The notes under the pieces: model-generated
The model's input: the letters and a program-made list of their open reading frames with translations, nothing else
Told to the model about the DNA's origin: nothing
Database searches by the model: none
Assembly: GCA_902702965.1 (NCBI GenBank)
Contig: CACRXP010000087.1
Location: 1,344,671-1,408,670 of the forward strand
DNA: 64,000 nt
DNA from: Spirometra erinaceieuropaei
Taxonomy: Eukaryota > Platyhelminthes > Cestoda > Diphyllobothriidea > Diphyllobothriidae
Reading direction: 5' to 3'
Shown: in pieces, positions 34,775 through 46,060 of the stretch
Position numbering within the stretch: the first letter of the stretch is position 1
Layout: each line of letters starts with the position of its first letter
Translations under genes and position numbers: made by a program

Positions 34775-37700
34775 ATGTATTGGAAGACGGGCGTCACATG
34801 AAACACATTCGTTTGGAATAAGTAGTTATTTAAGACTACCCCTTTTTATGGTGATCAGCCACCTAATTAGCATTTTCGAAAGTCTCCTCCGTTTGCGGCA
34901 ATGCACAGCATATCGTGAGATGCCCGTGCTCAGCAATTTTTCTAAAATTTAACTGATGCCATGCGAGCTAATTGGGTAACGATTTTATTCTGACCGTTTC
35001 AGCAGTTGCAGTGGACTCACATGACCTCGACGAGTATTCGGATTTCAAATCCACTACTGTCGAATCTTTCGCTTCTCTCCCTAAAAAGGCGGATTATCAC
35101 GGTTGTCTAGGAAATTGTTTGCAGAATCAGAATGTATTGCATACTGACGAGAAGAAATTGTGTCAAGAATCCAGTGGATTCATGGTGATCAGATTCTGCG
35201 CAACCGAGGTCTAAGTTATGGCAATGATTAGGCGACACATAGGCATTCATTTAGAATTCTCGAGGATCGGCTGTTATTTGAAAGATCTGATCCACTCTCC
35301 CAAGTCCCTGTGTACACCCTGTAGGCAATTCGTGAGTTCGATGCGAGAACTTCGAAATCTGTGCGGTGAATACACGTCAAAACTGGACCAGCAATCACGT
35401 GAGTCTCAGACCTCCAGCCACAATTGCAGAAACCATCCTACTTATCTGCGCTTGTATATATCGCAATTCAACTAACAGACTTCATGATTCCATTTCCTGG
35501 CTTTCGTTGGGCGACTGAGTGTGTGTTTGCGGTCGTGGCGCAGGGCACTGTCGTGATGATTTATGTCAAATCGCACCGGTTGCTGACGTCTTCTCTCAAG
35601 CAAACACCGCGCAGATTGTGATTGGTAACGCCGCGGTTTCAACGCCAGATGGTATCACCATGTTTTTTTCAGTTTAGCGATTTGCAATGTCAAAGTTAGA
35701 TTAACAATGTCATTTTTCTTCTTCTATCTGAAGAAACATGCACCCGTTGTGGACATTCTGCCGCAGCTTTGACATCCTCTTTGAATAATATTTAAAGCGG
35801 CATTTGACCATCTTTACTGACGATGCGACAGAGCACTGGCAGCAGGCAAGTATCGGGTGTACCCGATTAATAATAGGTGATAAAGGCTCATTAAACCCTC
35901 CCGCACCACAACCGAGCGAATTCATGCAAATGGAAAGAAGTGGGCTAATGTCTTCTGTGAACAAGATCGCCCAATCTGGGCGAGAATGTTGAAAACTTTG
36001 TTTAAGGGTTAGTGTAAGGCTTTTCGGATAATAAAATAGGTCGCAGTGCTGAATCCATCTATGCTGAATTAAAAAGGTCTTAGGATCAGATTGAGCATGG
36101 AGGTGGCGTCAAATCGAGGAAAGATTAGAAAGGGAGGTTTATCTGCCGTAGTGATTGCTTACTTTAACCTTGCAGTGAATCCTCGGCGTCTTATATGACT
36201 TTGTTTTGAGAGCGGGTATCTCAAGTTGCCATGCCTCGGGTCATTCCTTCACATCGAATCCTCTTCTCCTGTTACTGTCCAGTCCATATTTACACTGCTT
36301 CATACTACTGCCGAATTCCTAATTTTATTTCTATGTTTAATGCTAATGTGCATTTTCTAGACAACATGCAGCAATTCAAAGGCAGCCTATCGCAGAAAAA
36401 ACATACCAAGCTAATTTTATTAGATGAGCTGATCTAGTCTTCTTTGGAGCTGTTTAAGGAGTATCTTCAGATCTTTTATTTTGTTGTCTGGCTCTCACCC
36501 GAAATAGAGACAAGATGTAGAAAATTAAAATAGCGATCTGTGTTAAGCGGCGAAGAATAATGAGCCGTAATTTCATGGTTGGTATCTTGTATGACTACCT
36601 CCAACACCGGCAAATTGACTAAATTCGGCAAGCCTGTAGTTGGTCGTGCCTCGCGGATTCTTCAGTCGTTGTGTCCTGTTTTGAAGGGCACGTCGGCAAG
36701 CAGGTGTATTCTCGTTTTCCGACACTTACTTTGCATGTGTGCGGGCACTCATTCTAGAATTAGCCGGAGGGCGGAGTTTAATTGTCAGAACAGTTCCGAG
36801 AACAATAATTTTACTTGCTCTTGGCCGCTGCTATGTTTCCTTTCTCAATCTCAGGGCAAGCGGATGTGTCATTTAGCGGAGTTGGCTGACTGTAGGTGTT
36901 CTCGATTTTGGGACTGGTGTCACTACCAGAGAGCACACAGGGAACTCCGAGAGACCTACTATTGAGACGAATCCCTCGTAGCTGCGTCATTCAGCGGTAG
37001 AATATCGGCGAAAAACGTGTTTGGGCTTTTAGCTAGTACCTGTGCTGTCAACTATAGTTTATAGTGCTATGTCCGTTCTCAGCCACCCACAGTGACGACT
37101 CCGACTTTGTCTTAGCAGGTGTTCATTTGGTTGTGACAGTGCCTTTGAACTGTTATCCAAGGGCGAGTCGTGAAAGCCGGACAGACTGTGATGGCGTACG
37201 CCCGCGCCCGCGCTAGTAATCTCCTGTTAACCCGTCAGCACTTTCACCTGCACATCCTCTGCCTGTAGACTTGGCAGTCAGTGGGTTGTTTCGACCGGTT
37301 AAGTTTTGTTCTGTTGATGTTTTCTCTGTCTCACCGTCAGGGACTCGCTTCTGCAATGTGCAGGAAAGACGTCGCATCTGTCGTTCTCGTACCCGATGAA
37401 TTTAAGTTTGGATACGGTTTGGTGACCTTTCCGTTTTGCTATATGCCACTAAGGTACGTTTCTCTGCGTTCTTATTCAAACTCCTTTGTAATACGGACGT
37501 AGTGCTAGTTCACGTGTCAAACAGAGCTTAATACCTGTCGCTAGCATTCACAAGGTACCCGCAGATGTTCGCTAACTATCCGGGAAATGGCCTCCGACAG
37601 AGCGTGTAACCCAGAAATTCGTAGTCTGTCACTAAGATCATCAAAGAGTTGAATATTTAATTTTCGTATTAATGGACCTGTTTTCGTAGATTTTGTTGCC

Positions 37701-38115
37701 AGTCAGGCACTGGTGGCTAATGTTATGTATAAATATTGCTGGTGGCGGTTTCTTGACTGGTGCGTGTAGCAGTAATAAAAGTGGTGTGGTAATAATAGCG
37801 GTAGTAGTGGTAGTGTAGCAGTAGTAGTAGTAGTGGTAGTAGTAGTAGTAGTAGTGATTCCACGTAAATATGTCACAGGCACAGCGAAATTTGGGCAATC
37901 CGGCTTTTCTTCTAGGTTATTTAGTTTGAGATCTTCAGCACTTTCCTTCTTACAGACCCCTTAATGTTGGGCATAATCCCGCAACACGTGCAGATTCGGG
38001 TTTGAGGGAGGAGAACGACTCCAATTGCAAACTGTCTTTCTTATCAAAAACCCTTACTGGCGATTGTTTAATTTAATATTTTCGTCTGCGTTCCGTGAAA
38101 TGTACCACATCAGCA
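34775..38115 (-). repeat. R1 interspersed repeat, right copy (inverted)
   Basis: Reverse complement of the left R1 material: 34775-36480 against 8380-14250, and 36480-38115 against 5030-8300. It is more compact than the left copy because it lacks the internal duplications and family-1 insertions. Its uninterrupted site at about 36150 (GCCGTAGTGATTGCTTAC) is an empty site for MITE B. Open frames such as 36579-36965 (128 codons) are not conserved in the left copy. Confidence 0.65.
37780..37858 (+). repeat. (TAG)n/(TGG)n microsatellite within R1
   Basis: An interrupted run of GTA and GTG units, longer and purer than its counterpart at 5290-5350. Confidence 0.85.
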
Positions 38116-38208
38116 GCCGCCACCTTTCGTTCAAATCTTCTGGGCTGTTAAATTTCCCTCCGATTTATTGCCTTCGGCCTATAAAGCAGTCCAAGAACTA
38201 CATATATA

Positions 38209-39121
38209 CAGTAGGTATGTCAACTCATGAAATGTTAACTGATATTTTGAAATGCGTTTTTGACTCGAAAAGGTTACTCAAGTACGGCTGTAATACCCGG
38301 GGTCGGTAGCGTAATTCCGTACTAATTTAGCTAGTCCAAGATGTCAGTTTTGGATGAGCTTCTTTTTGGTCGCCTGCAGAAACTACACTTTGTTAAAAAA
38401 GAATACATTAGTTGCATGATTTTTTCATTGATTTCTCATGCCCTTAGAACTTTAAATATATTCCTTAAAAATATGCATAAAATATGCAATCTTTCACTAA
38501 TTTGATAGAAACTTACGTCTGTTTTAAATTTTGCATTTTGAGGGAAGGATGGAATTAGATTTGAAAAGCCCTTTTCAATTTCCGAATAATTTTGAACCCC
38601 ACCTGCCGTTGCAGTGGCATTCAGGGCTTCCAAACTTCAAAGTGTATATATTCCGTATACGGAAATTCATCCATTTCTATACGATATTAAGGGGGTGATC
38701 CTGTTAGGTTTGTACAATTTTGCAGTGAATTTTCGACATAGTGTAAACTTTACAACCAATATTGGTAAATGCAGAGACGATATTTTATAAACAGGCACTT
38801 TATAATCTTAAAAAACCGCATAATAAGAAACGTTTTTAAAACTGAATTTTGTCCTTCTTTCGTGTAAAAATTAAAAGCAAAATTAATTTTTCACCAAACA
38901 AGTAAAAAAAACGCATAATTAGGTATTTTTACTATGAGATATATTTGAATTTACAAGGACTTCGAAAGTAAATGGGAAAAATTCGGGATACTTTATTAGT
39001 CATTTTTTACAGTGTAGTTTTTCTGGCGGCCATAATGAAGTCAATCATAAGCTTGCATCCTGAAGCAAGTGAATTATCATGGAATTATACAGCATAGTGC
39101 TTAATAATACAACCATACTTA
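38209..39121. mobile_element. Foldback MITE family 1, copy D
   Basis: It starts CAGTAGGTATGTCAACTCATG after TA. The right arm stops near AACCATACTTA at about 39120, where a separate CAGT-type terminus begins. The arms are clearly more diverged than in copies A, C and E. It adjoins the outer end of the right R1 copy. Confidence 0.65.
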
Positions 39122-39180
39122 CAGTAAGTGACATATCTCATCTAACGGAAACTGATTAGAGAATTTTTGGACACCTTAAA
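39122..39180 (+). mobile_element. Solo terminal-repeat stub of a CAGT-type MITE
   Basis: CAGTAAGTGACATATCTCAT after TA resembles the outer end of the family-2 arm. No partner arm follows, so this is a remnant. Confidence 0.35.
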
Positions 39181-40999
39181 CGTGGCGCACTTTGTTCGCA
39201 TACCCACATCCTTCAATGCAATTTCCTTTTCTTGTTTAGAAATTGTGTTTCCTAAGTAAATCTAGTAAAATCTCAGTAAATTTTAATGGAAATAGACGTT
39301 GAAATATATTCGCTTAATTTTCTATGCTAATACATGCCCTAGACTCCAGTTACGCAACTGAACGACTTCTTCATTGAAAGGATAGTATTTTACCCGTAAG
39401 AGTTTTAATAAACAGATTTAGCGGGACTAAAAATTTTATTTCATGTCTGATCTTGACCATGGTTATCAACCTCCTGAGAAAATGGTTATTTTAAGAAAAC
39501 CGGATATTTTGTAAATTTTTTTATGTTTGAATTAGCAGATCTGTGCGATTTGGTGCCCTTAAGGGCAATAATAATGCAGATGGGAATTTCTTCGTTTGAG
39601 TGGGCTGACATTCTTTTGCCGTTTGCACAATTCTAGCTGATGTCACATAGATGACCCCCCGGAATGGTCATTTCCAGCTTTAAACATATGACACACTAAG
39701 TTTCTTGTATTTTAGTTTCTGTGCATATCGTATTTAGAAATAGAACGCGCAAAGCATTTTTAGTTTTAGCAAAATATCAATGTTTGTATAGGCGCTCTGC
39801 CGTGCATTCATAATCGAAGAACGGAGTCTAAAAGCGAGAACAAATAGTGGAAATGACCTCAATGTATAAAGAGGGGCATATTCTTGTGTTAACGGTAGAA
39901 AAATATTAATATTGCTTAGGAATGTGAAATAAACCGTCAAAGGCGTCAAATTTTTGCTTGGCCTCGCAGTGCAAAAATGCAAAGTACACAGAGATTCGTG
40001 GACAGAGTGCAGAAATAAAACGCTTCCTAAAGAGGTAACTTATTAAGAAAGGTTTTCTCATTGATCCAAGGCATATTCGTTGGTGGCGTTCGTTGTGGAC
40101 AGCCATTTTTCTCGAAAATGAAGTTTGATGTTTAAATGAGTCTTCATTTGTGACCCAAACGACCACCTTCCTGAAACGGAGCGCCTATACACTCAGTAAT
40201 TCGGTAAATGTCCTCAAGAACAATCTTATTTTAAAGTTCATAAACTTGGAGGTAATTCAGAATCTGTCCTTATGGGCGATCGGGTAACAACACTGAAAAT
40301 CATGAGGTATTCAGCAAAATTTCGAGGCCGATCTAAAACTCAACGTAGTCAAAAACTAAAGAACAGTATAAATGAATTAACGAAAGAAATATTCTCTCTA
40401 TAAACGGGAAATGGTATGTTTACGATCACGCCTGTCAGTTATATTTAAATTTATTAGGCACCAACCGGCCTCATGCCATGTCATTTTATGAAAAAGCTTG
40501 ATCCTACGTCGTCTCCATCGGCGAAATCAAGCAAAATCCAGCTTTTCTTGTTAAACCCCTTTTCATTTAACTTTAAATCGCTAATTAAATTATAAAACAC
40601 CGAAAAACTGTTTTGGAATCCACACCCATAATGTAGGCAGTTGACAAACCGTCATATATAAAGTCGCACTACTTAATAAACGATATTTAGATGTAAACTT
40701 CACTAAGACGCTGTTATTAGACGTGGTTTTAAGTCTACGTTTATATTTACTACGTGTTTGGTATGAGAATAAATTATGTGCATCTAAAAACGAACTTTAC
40801 TTAATTAGAGCCATTTCTGACGTTTTCGGGATATTGCGCTTTTAAAAATAAATCGACATTTCTAAACAACGCAGCATTGCCTGTAACAGTTATTTTGTTT
40901 TTTATTCTTTTAGACTTGTACTTAATTAACATAGGCATTTGTCTTATGAAATGGTGTCGGTATGCGATTGGTTGGCAATCCTTCCTAAATGTCGGCACC
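39181..40999. other. No gene recognised
   Basis: AT-rich non-repetitive sequence. Open frames up to 86 codons, no domain. Confidence 0.45.
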
Positions 41000-41096
41000 T
41001 TTCATGAGTTAGGTCACGCACTGTAAGTAATGTTTTGGAGTCGAAGGCGTATTCCAGAATTTCGATTAAAATTCCATGAGTAAGCATATTTACTGT
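41000..41096 (-). mobile_element. Two right-terminal stubs of CAGT-type MITEs
   Basis: TTTCATGAGTTAGGTCACGC-ACTGTA at 41000-41024 and CCATGAGTAAGCATATTTAC-TGTA at about 41070-41096 both look like right ends of the two MITE families, 70 bases apart in the same direction. The arms are otherwise missing. Confidence 0.4.
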
Positions 41097-41669
41097 ACGT
41101 TAACTTCCTAAAGTTCTTGCTCGTCTTTTTTGTGTTTCCGACTTCGGTGAATGGATTGATGATCAAGGCACCGCTTACGGGAAGCCAAAAATGCATTTAC
41201 ACTGTGAATAATATCCCAACAAGCCTACTATTATCCTTTTTTGACTGCCTTACCTAGGTTGCCTGATATGCCAGTCCAAGTTTATATTTGAGTCAAAAGC
41301 TATACTTGGAAGGGCATATTTCTTTGTATAGTTTCGCATCCACATGAATAATTATACGCTGAAGTCTCTCTTTGTCATTTTTTATTAGACGATCATTCGG
41401 ACTTAATGAGGTGCCTCCGCTAAAACTGGCTATGTGAGCAGTTTCTATCCTCGACTCCTTTCGAGCAGGTTTCTGTCACCCTGTTGAAGAAAATAACAAA
41501 CGGGCGCTGCACTTTGACTGAAGCAAATGCGAAAAAGTTGAGTTGAGGAAGGACTGATGGGCTGCAGTAAGGGTGTGCGAGAAAAAACAATTACGATTCA
41601 TTGGGGTGATAATATTAGCGATGCTGATGGTGGTGGTAGCGGCTGTAGCAATAATAGTAGACCCAGCCT

Positions 41670-42010
41670 TTGAATGGCCATGGCTCAGGCAAATAAAGCG
41701 TTGCGTCTGCAAAGTCTTGATGGCCCTCGCAGCCTGATGAGCTTTCGCAGTTCTGCGGTCCCTGGTTCTCTGCCGGTAGATGCGCTTGCTCTCCCGCTGG
41801 GTCGCGAATATAACTATGTAGTCGTCCTCGTCATCCTTTTGACCGTTGTGGTGCTGCTTTTGTTGGCTGAAATTCTGGTCGAGTGTTTGTTGGGGGCCAG
41901 GGGATGTGATGGTGCCCAGAGGTGCGGGTCCGGCCGTGCCAATCACCTGCACACTCCCTCGTCTCCGGTCTATTTGACTCTGTCTTGACGCTAGGATCAT
42001 GTGGGGAAGG
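41670..42010 (-). repeat. R5: GC-rich, Arg-rich coding-like repeat, right copy
   Basis: Reverse complement of 2390-2720. On the minus strand a single frame (part of a 174-codon frame, 42000-41476) reads VIGTAGPAP, then QQKQHHNGQKDDEDDY, then TQRESKRIYRQRTRDRR and KAHQAARAIK. It is Gln/Arg-rich and probably nuclear or nucleic-acid-binding if expressed. The left copy needs a frameshift to give the same peptide. The family is unknown. Confidence 0.5.
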
Positions 42011-42140
42011 GGGGCGAGTAAGGCAGATTCTGCGTAAGTCTACTCCTTCCATAAACTGGTTCACACACATGTCACCGTGTCTGCTTTATCATGCTGTGGA
42101 GCACACGGTGGACGTCATCGTGTACGCCGATCGAAATGTC
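42001..42140 (+). repeat. R4 repeat, copy 2
   Basis: Contains CATAAACTGGTTCACAC, CATGTCACCGTG and GAGCACACGGTGGACGTC, matching 23655-23790. It is followed at once by a TAG-type microsatellite, which may be its natural 3' tail. Confidence 0.6.
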
Positions 42141-42179
42141 AGTAGTATTAGTAGTAGGAGTAGTAGGAATAGTGGTAAC

Positions 42180-42226
<47 letters not shown>

Positions 42227-42230
42227 CTAA
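42140..42230 (+). repeat. (TAG)n microsatellite
   Basis: An imperfect AGT/GGT stretch becomes a pure run of about 17 AGT units at 42178-42228. Confidence 0.95.
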
Positions 42231-42527
42231 TGTCACTCTCATTAACAGCAGTCATCGGAGCAATATTATTATCGCCAACAGTATTATTATCACATCCGTA
42301 CTGTGAGAGCAGGATTGCAACATTGGTGATAATTATGGCAACTGTTTAATGGCAGTAGATTGCTAGGACCGATTTTAGTTTTCTAGCCCTTGAGGATAGA
42401 ATGTTTTAATCCTATACCAGTCGGTTGTTTGGACACACCGCCAGGTTAAGAAGAGGTACGCCCACTCGGCTGCGAACACCTCAAGTCTTCTTGACTATAC
42501 TTTTTCGCCGAGTCCAAGTGGGGGGGA

Positions 42528-42655
42528 GAGAGTGCGGTAGATGCTTTGCAAGTTTACTCCCACTATAAACTGACCCACGCGCATGTCACCGTACCTGCCT
42601 CACCTTTCTGTGGAAAACATAGTGGACATCGTCGGCATGACCGTCGAACTGCCAA
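42528..42655 (+). repeat. R4 repeat, copy 3
   Basis: GAGTGCGGTAGATGC, CCCACTATAAACTGACCCA, CGCATGTCACCGTACC and AGTGGACATCGTCGG match the other two copies, in the same orientation as copy 2. Confidence 0.6.
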
Positions 42656-42905
42656 CGTTCAACGGATAGTATAAATTTGATTTTGAGATATTGTCTACGT
42701 AGGCCTCTTTAAATATGAATAAGGCACTCAGTTACTGGAGGGTGTTTTCCAAGACCTCCGAAACTTCACACTTTCGTACTAAGGAGTGACTGCTAATGTT
42801 AATGGTGAGGCATACTTCGGTGGCGCGTTGAATCTTCAGCGTAAGTTAGTGTTTCAACTGTTAAAGTTGTCGTTTAGTATTATTTTAACTCGCACGTTGT
42901 CATAT

Positions 42906-43903
42906 CAGTAGATGTGCTAACGCATGAAATGTCAATCAACATTTCGAAATGCGTTTTCGTTTCGAAAAGATAAATTAAGTAGTGTTATAAAACTCATCAG
43001 GAATCAGCATAAGACTATAATGATCCAATTACCTCAGGGTGTCGGCATTCGAACGAACTTATTTTCGGCTGCATTAAAAAGATCTATACTCAGCAAAAAA
43101 TGACTGCTTACGTAGCATGCAATTTTCCCATTGATTTTCGATGCCCTTGAAAATTCAATAAAATTTCATGTAAAACATGCAAAATAATATTCATTCTTTT
43201 ACTTATTCGTAGAAAATCACGTCTTCTTCCAATTTTATACTCAAAAGAAGAGCATAATTTGGTTAAAAAAACTTTTCTAATTCCCGAATAATTTTAAACC
43301 AGACCTGCTGTTACACTTGCATTCAGGGTTTCAAAACTACAAGCTGTATATTTTCCGTTTACGGAAAACCATGCATTTCTCTACGGTGTTAAGAGGAGAC
43401 CATATGAGGTTCATCAAATTAAGCAGTGGATTTGAGCAATATTGTTAACTTTACAAGCCACATTCGTAAATGCAGATACATGACGTTTCATGAACGGCCA
43501 TTTACCGGTATTGAAAAATCTCACAATTAGAAACTTTTTTTAAAAACCGAATTATACTCTCTTTTGAGTATGAAATTGGGAGAAGAAGTGATTTTCTACC
43601 GAATAAGTAGAAGAATAAATATTTTTATGCATGTTTTCTATGAAATATAATTGAATTTTTAAGGGCATCGAAAATCAATGAGAAAATTGCATGCTACTTA
43701 AGTAGTCATTTTTTTGCAGAATATAGATCATGCATGCAGCCGATAAAAACGTTCTTTCGAAAACCGACACCTTGAGGTAACTGGATTATTATGGATTTGT
43801 GCTGAATCATGATTATTTTTATAACGCTACCTTATTTATCTTTTCGAAACGAGAACGCATTTCGAAATTTTGATTGACATTTCGTGAGTTAGCACATCTA
43901 CTG
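42906..43903. mobile_element. Foldback MITE family 1, copy E (best preserved ends)
   Basis: 998 bases with ends CAGTAGATGTGCTAAC-CATG and the complement CTACTG. Both arms contain GATAAATTAAGTAG-type and TTTCGGCTGCAT words, and the core is collinear with copies A and C. Right flank TA; left flank AT, so the duplication is altered. Arms are similar enough that the whole element could fold into one long hairpin. Confidence 0.8.
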
Positions 43904-44542
43904 TAGATCGTTGTAAAGCAAGACAGTGACGCAAGACACCGCCTGTGGCACAGCTGGCAGTCATTTTTACTGTCCGACGGTAAACCTGGGCTGCCCCACT
44001 ATGATGATGGAATTTGTTTCACGCATAAAGGGCCAAGTTGTTTTCATTTCCGAAAAAAACAACAATTACTGCATGTGTGACCGTATGTAAGCAGATAACG
44101 TAATTTCTCCGTCGCATCAGGCTTACTTTGCATGCACAGGAAATTTTTTCCTAAGAACTAACTACAACTTCTTTTGGTTGACTAGATCCAATTAGTTTCC
44201 TTGGCAATTATTCATATTAAATTCGGTTCCTAGAATAGCTTTGTGTAGGGCACTTCCTTAAATCTCCTTTCTACAGAGAGGAAAAGTTTGCTTTTAAAAG
44301 CTCCATTGAGTCGCATTATTTTCAATCATTATTCGAGTTTCTGGTTTTATTTGTGGCAACAACAAAAGTTTTGGATGGCTTGATTAGGGAGAGTCAGTAA
44401 TTTGCTGCATTTTGGCAGCCTTGCATCGACTTCTAACGTGCGTAAAAGTGAAGCAAGGACATAACGGAATTGCGCAGCTTGCTGACTGAGCGACAGAGGG
44501 GTAGCCTTACGTCCCGAACAGCCTGTTGGGCTTTTATGACGC
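43904..44542. other. No gene recognised
   Basis: No open frame of note and no shared repeat. Confidence 0.45.
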
Positions 44543-45330
44543 CTATCCTAAGACCGACTTAGTTTTACTTGAATAGGTGTCAATATAAGCGAACAGACGA
44601 GTCCCAGGAAGCAGTCTTGAAGAAGAGGACACGATCGCCGGGACAAGACCTTTATTAGCCTGACGTTTCGGATTCCTGCCCGAATCCATCATCAGAGACA
44701 TAAGCAGATAAGGGTGGTTCATGCACATGCGGCTGCAGTATTTATAGGATGCAGTAGCCATGCTACCGCATACCTATGAATATTCACGGCTCCCTCCCTT
44801 TCTTTAGGGATCGTTGCACGTGGCGTGATGGCCGACATTCGCATCGTTAATTGCTGCAATTTCATCACGTGCGTTGGATGTTGGTGTAATGATTGCTCGA
44901 CCATCTGACGCGCTGATCCGGGTGTTGGAAAGAGTGTTCACCTGTGCGCTCCCCGCGTGGCCAGTTACTCCGCCTAGACGAAGTCTCAGCACGGTGTATT
45001 GAATGGGAAGATTATTGCACTTCTTAATAAACTGGGGGCCCGTAAACCATGACTTAAGCAGCTCCCGGCTCACGCGGTTGTCACCTCTTGCGAGAATTTC
45101 GGCCTCGTAAAATTTGAATGTGTGGCCGGAACCCGTCGAATGAGCCGCAACTTGAGAGCTGGCGTCATTTCTGCGCACCGCTGCAGCGTGTTCGGCTATT
45201 CGCGTTTGGAATTGTCTTCCGGTTTCTCCGACGTAGTTGCTTGGTCCGCAACTGCACCAAATCCGATAAATGACTCCAGACGTTTCTTGCCGTGGCAGTG
45301 AGTTGAATAGGTGTGTGAATGAATAAAAAG
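44543..45330 (-). mobile_element. Penelope-like element PLE-C, 5'-truncated
   Basis: On the minus strand: the GIY-YIG endonuclease, the C-terminal tail, a 3' UTR with TATAAATACTGCAGCC, a hammerhead-like motif, and the terminal block near 44543-44620. The RT domain and linker are missing; similarity starts near 45330. Confidence 0.8.
44650..44708 (-). ncRNA. Hammerhead ribozyme motif of PLE-C
   Basis: On the minus strand: CTGATGA (44695-44689), stem II GGATTC (44687-44682) with GAATCC (44675-44670), a loop of GGGCAG, GAAA (44669-44666) and GTC (44664-44662). All core positions are intact. The loop of stem II differs from PLE-B while the stem is identical. Upstream CTTAT can pair with ATAAAG downstream, extending stem I. 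Confidence 0.75.
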
Positions 45331-45442
45331 ACCCCCAAACGGATTGCTCTCCCAGGCATGGCTGCTTTAGTATTAAGCAAAGTTCCGAGCTTGTCAAATC
45401 GGCGCATCTTTCGTTAGCAAAATAAGTCCTGTTGAGCTGCAA
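44804..45442 (-). pseudogene. PLE-C GIY-YIG endonuclease fragment with intact active site
   Basis: A 212-codon open frame. Residues 1-49 do not resemble PLE and come from the flanking sequence. From residue 50 the GIY-YIG nuclease follows: VIYRI (57-61), C-x-C (63-65), YVGETGR (70-76), catalytic Arg81, E84-H85, His107 and the conserved Glu127. The tail (residues 150-212) matches PLE-A and PLE-B. In a full element this domain nicks target DNA for retrotransposition. The domain looks intact, but without RT the copy cannot move itself. Confidence 0.8.
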
Positions 45443-45599
45443 TTAGTTGCGCCGAATGTTCTCATCACAGTAGAACGGGGCGGAAACTGACACCTGGCAT
45501 CTCCTTACCGACATTCTTGTGAGTCGGTGCGCAAGTGCGTTAGTACGAAGTAGGGTTACTTGAAAAGTCGCCAACAGTTCAAAAACGTTCACTCCCTGT

Positions 45600-45790
45600 T
45601 TAACGGACAGGACAATCAGTCCGTTGCTTGGCGGTTAAAAGGTTGGACTTTTAACCAACAGGTCGCAGGATGGGGCCTCAGGTCTTGCACACTTTAGAGT
45701 CGGGTACGGCTGGCTGACAACGACAAACAGGTCAGAAATGACCATTTCGGTCTTCTCTGTCTTTGTCTAAAGTGCCATTCAGACGAGCTT
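45600..45790 (+). repeat. tRNA-derived SINE-like repeat
   Basis: The head has a D-arm-like TTGGCGGTTAAAAGGTTGG (A box), an anticodon-arm-like TTGGACTTTTAACCAA and a T-arm-like GGTCGCAGGATGGGGCC (B box). The body CGGCTGGCTGAC, AAATGACCATTTCGGTC and CTTTGTC is shared with 61127-61322. It is not a functional tRNA: the arms are imperfect and no acceptor stem closes it. Confidence 0.6.
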
Positions 45791-45839
45791 ATGTCCGCGC
45801 TTTCTTCCTGTTAACTGAAATTCTGCGGCCAACCAGTCA

Positions 45840-46050
45840 AAAATATCAGATGGCTATAACATCATTACATCATCAATGCTATCGAACACCTAAGCCAATT
45901 TACCAAGTGATGCAAGTACTGTTTTGATATGTAGTAGGTCATGTTCTCTGTAAAAAGGAGTCCGCAGTACATACCTTAGCTGAAACGACATGGCCTGGAG
46001 ACCGTGAGCCTCAAAGTGACTCCGGATGATGAAACCTGAAAAGGCATCGC
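45840..46050 (-). repeat. R8 coding-like repeat, copy 1
   Basis: On the minus strand about 46035-45885 reads IRSHFEAHGLQAMSF, YVLRTPF and REHDLLHIKTVLA before stops. It matches 54200-54050, where IRSHFEDAYLQR is seen. Decayed fragment of an unknown coding element; an upstream part of a retroelement is possible. Confidence 0.45.
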
Positions 46051-46060
46051 AGCTTGCTAA

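Noticed and set aside
45625..45690. A possible functional tRNA gene
   Set aside because: A- and B-box-like parts are present but no acceptor stem closes and the stem pairs are imperfect; the shared body with 61127-61322 shows a SINE.
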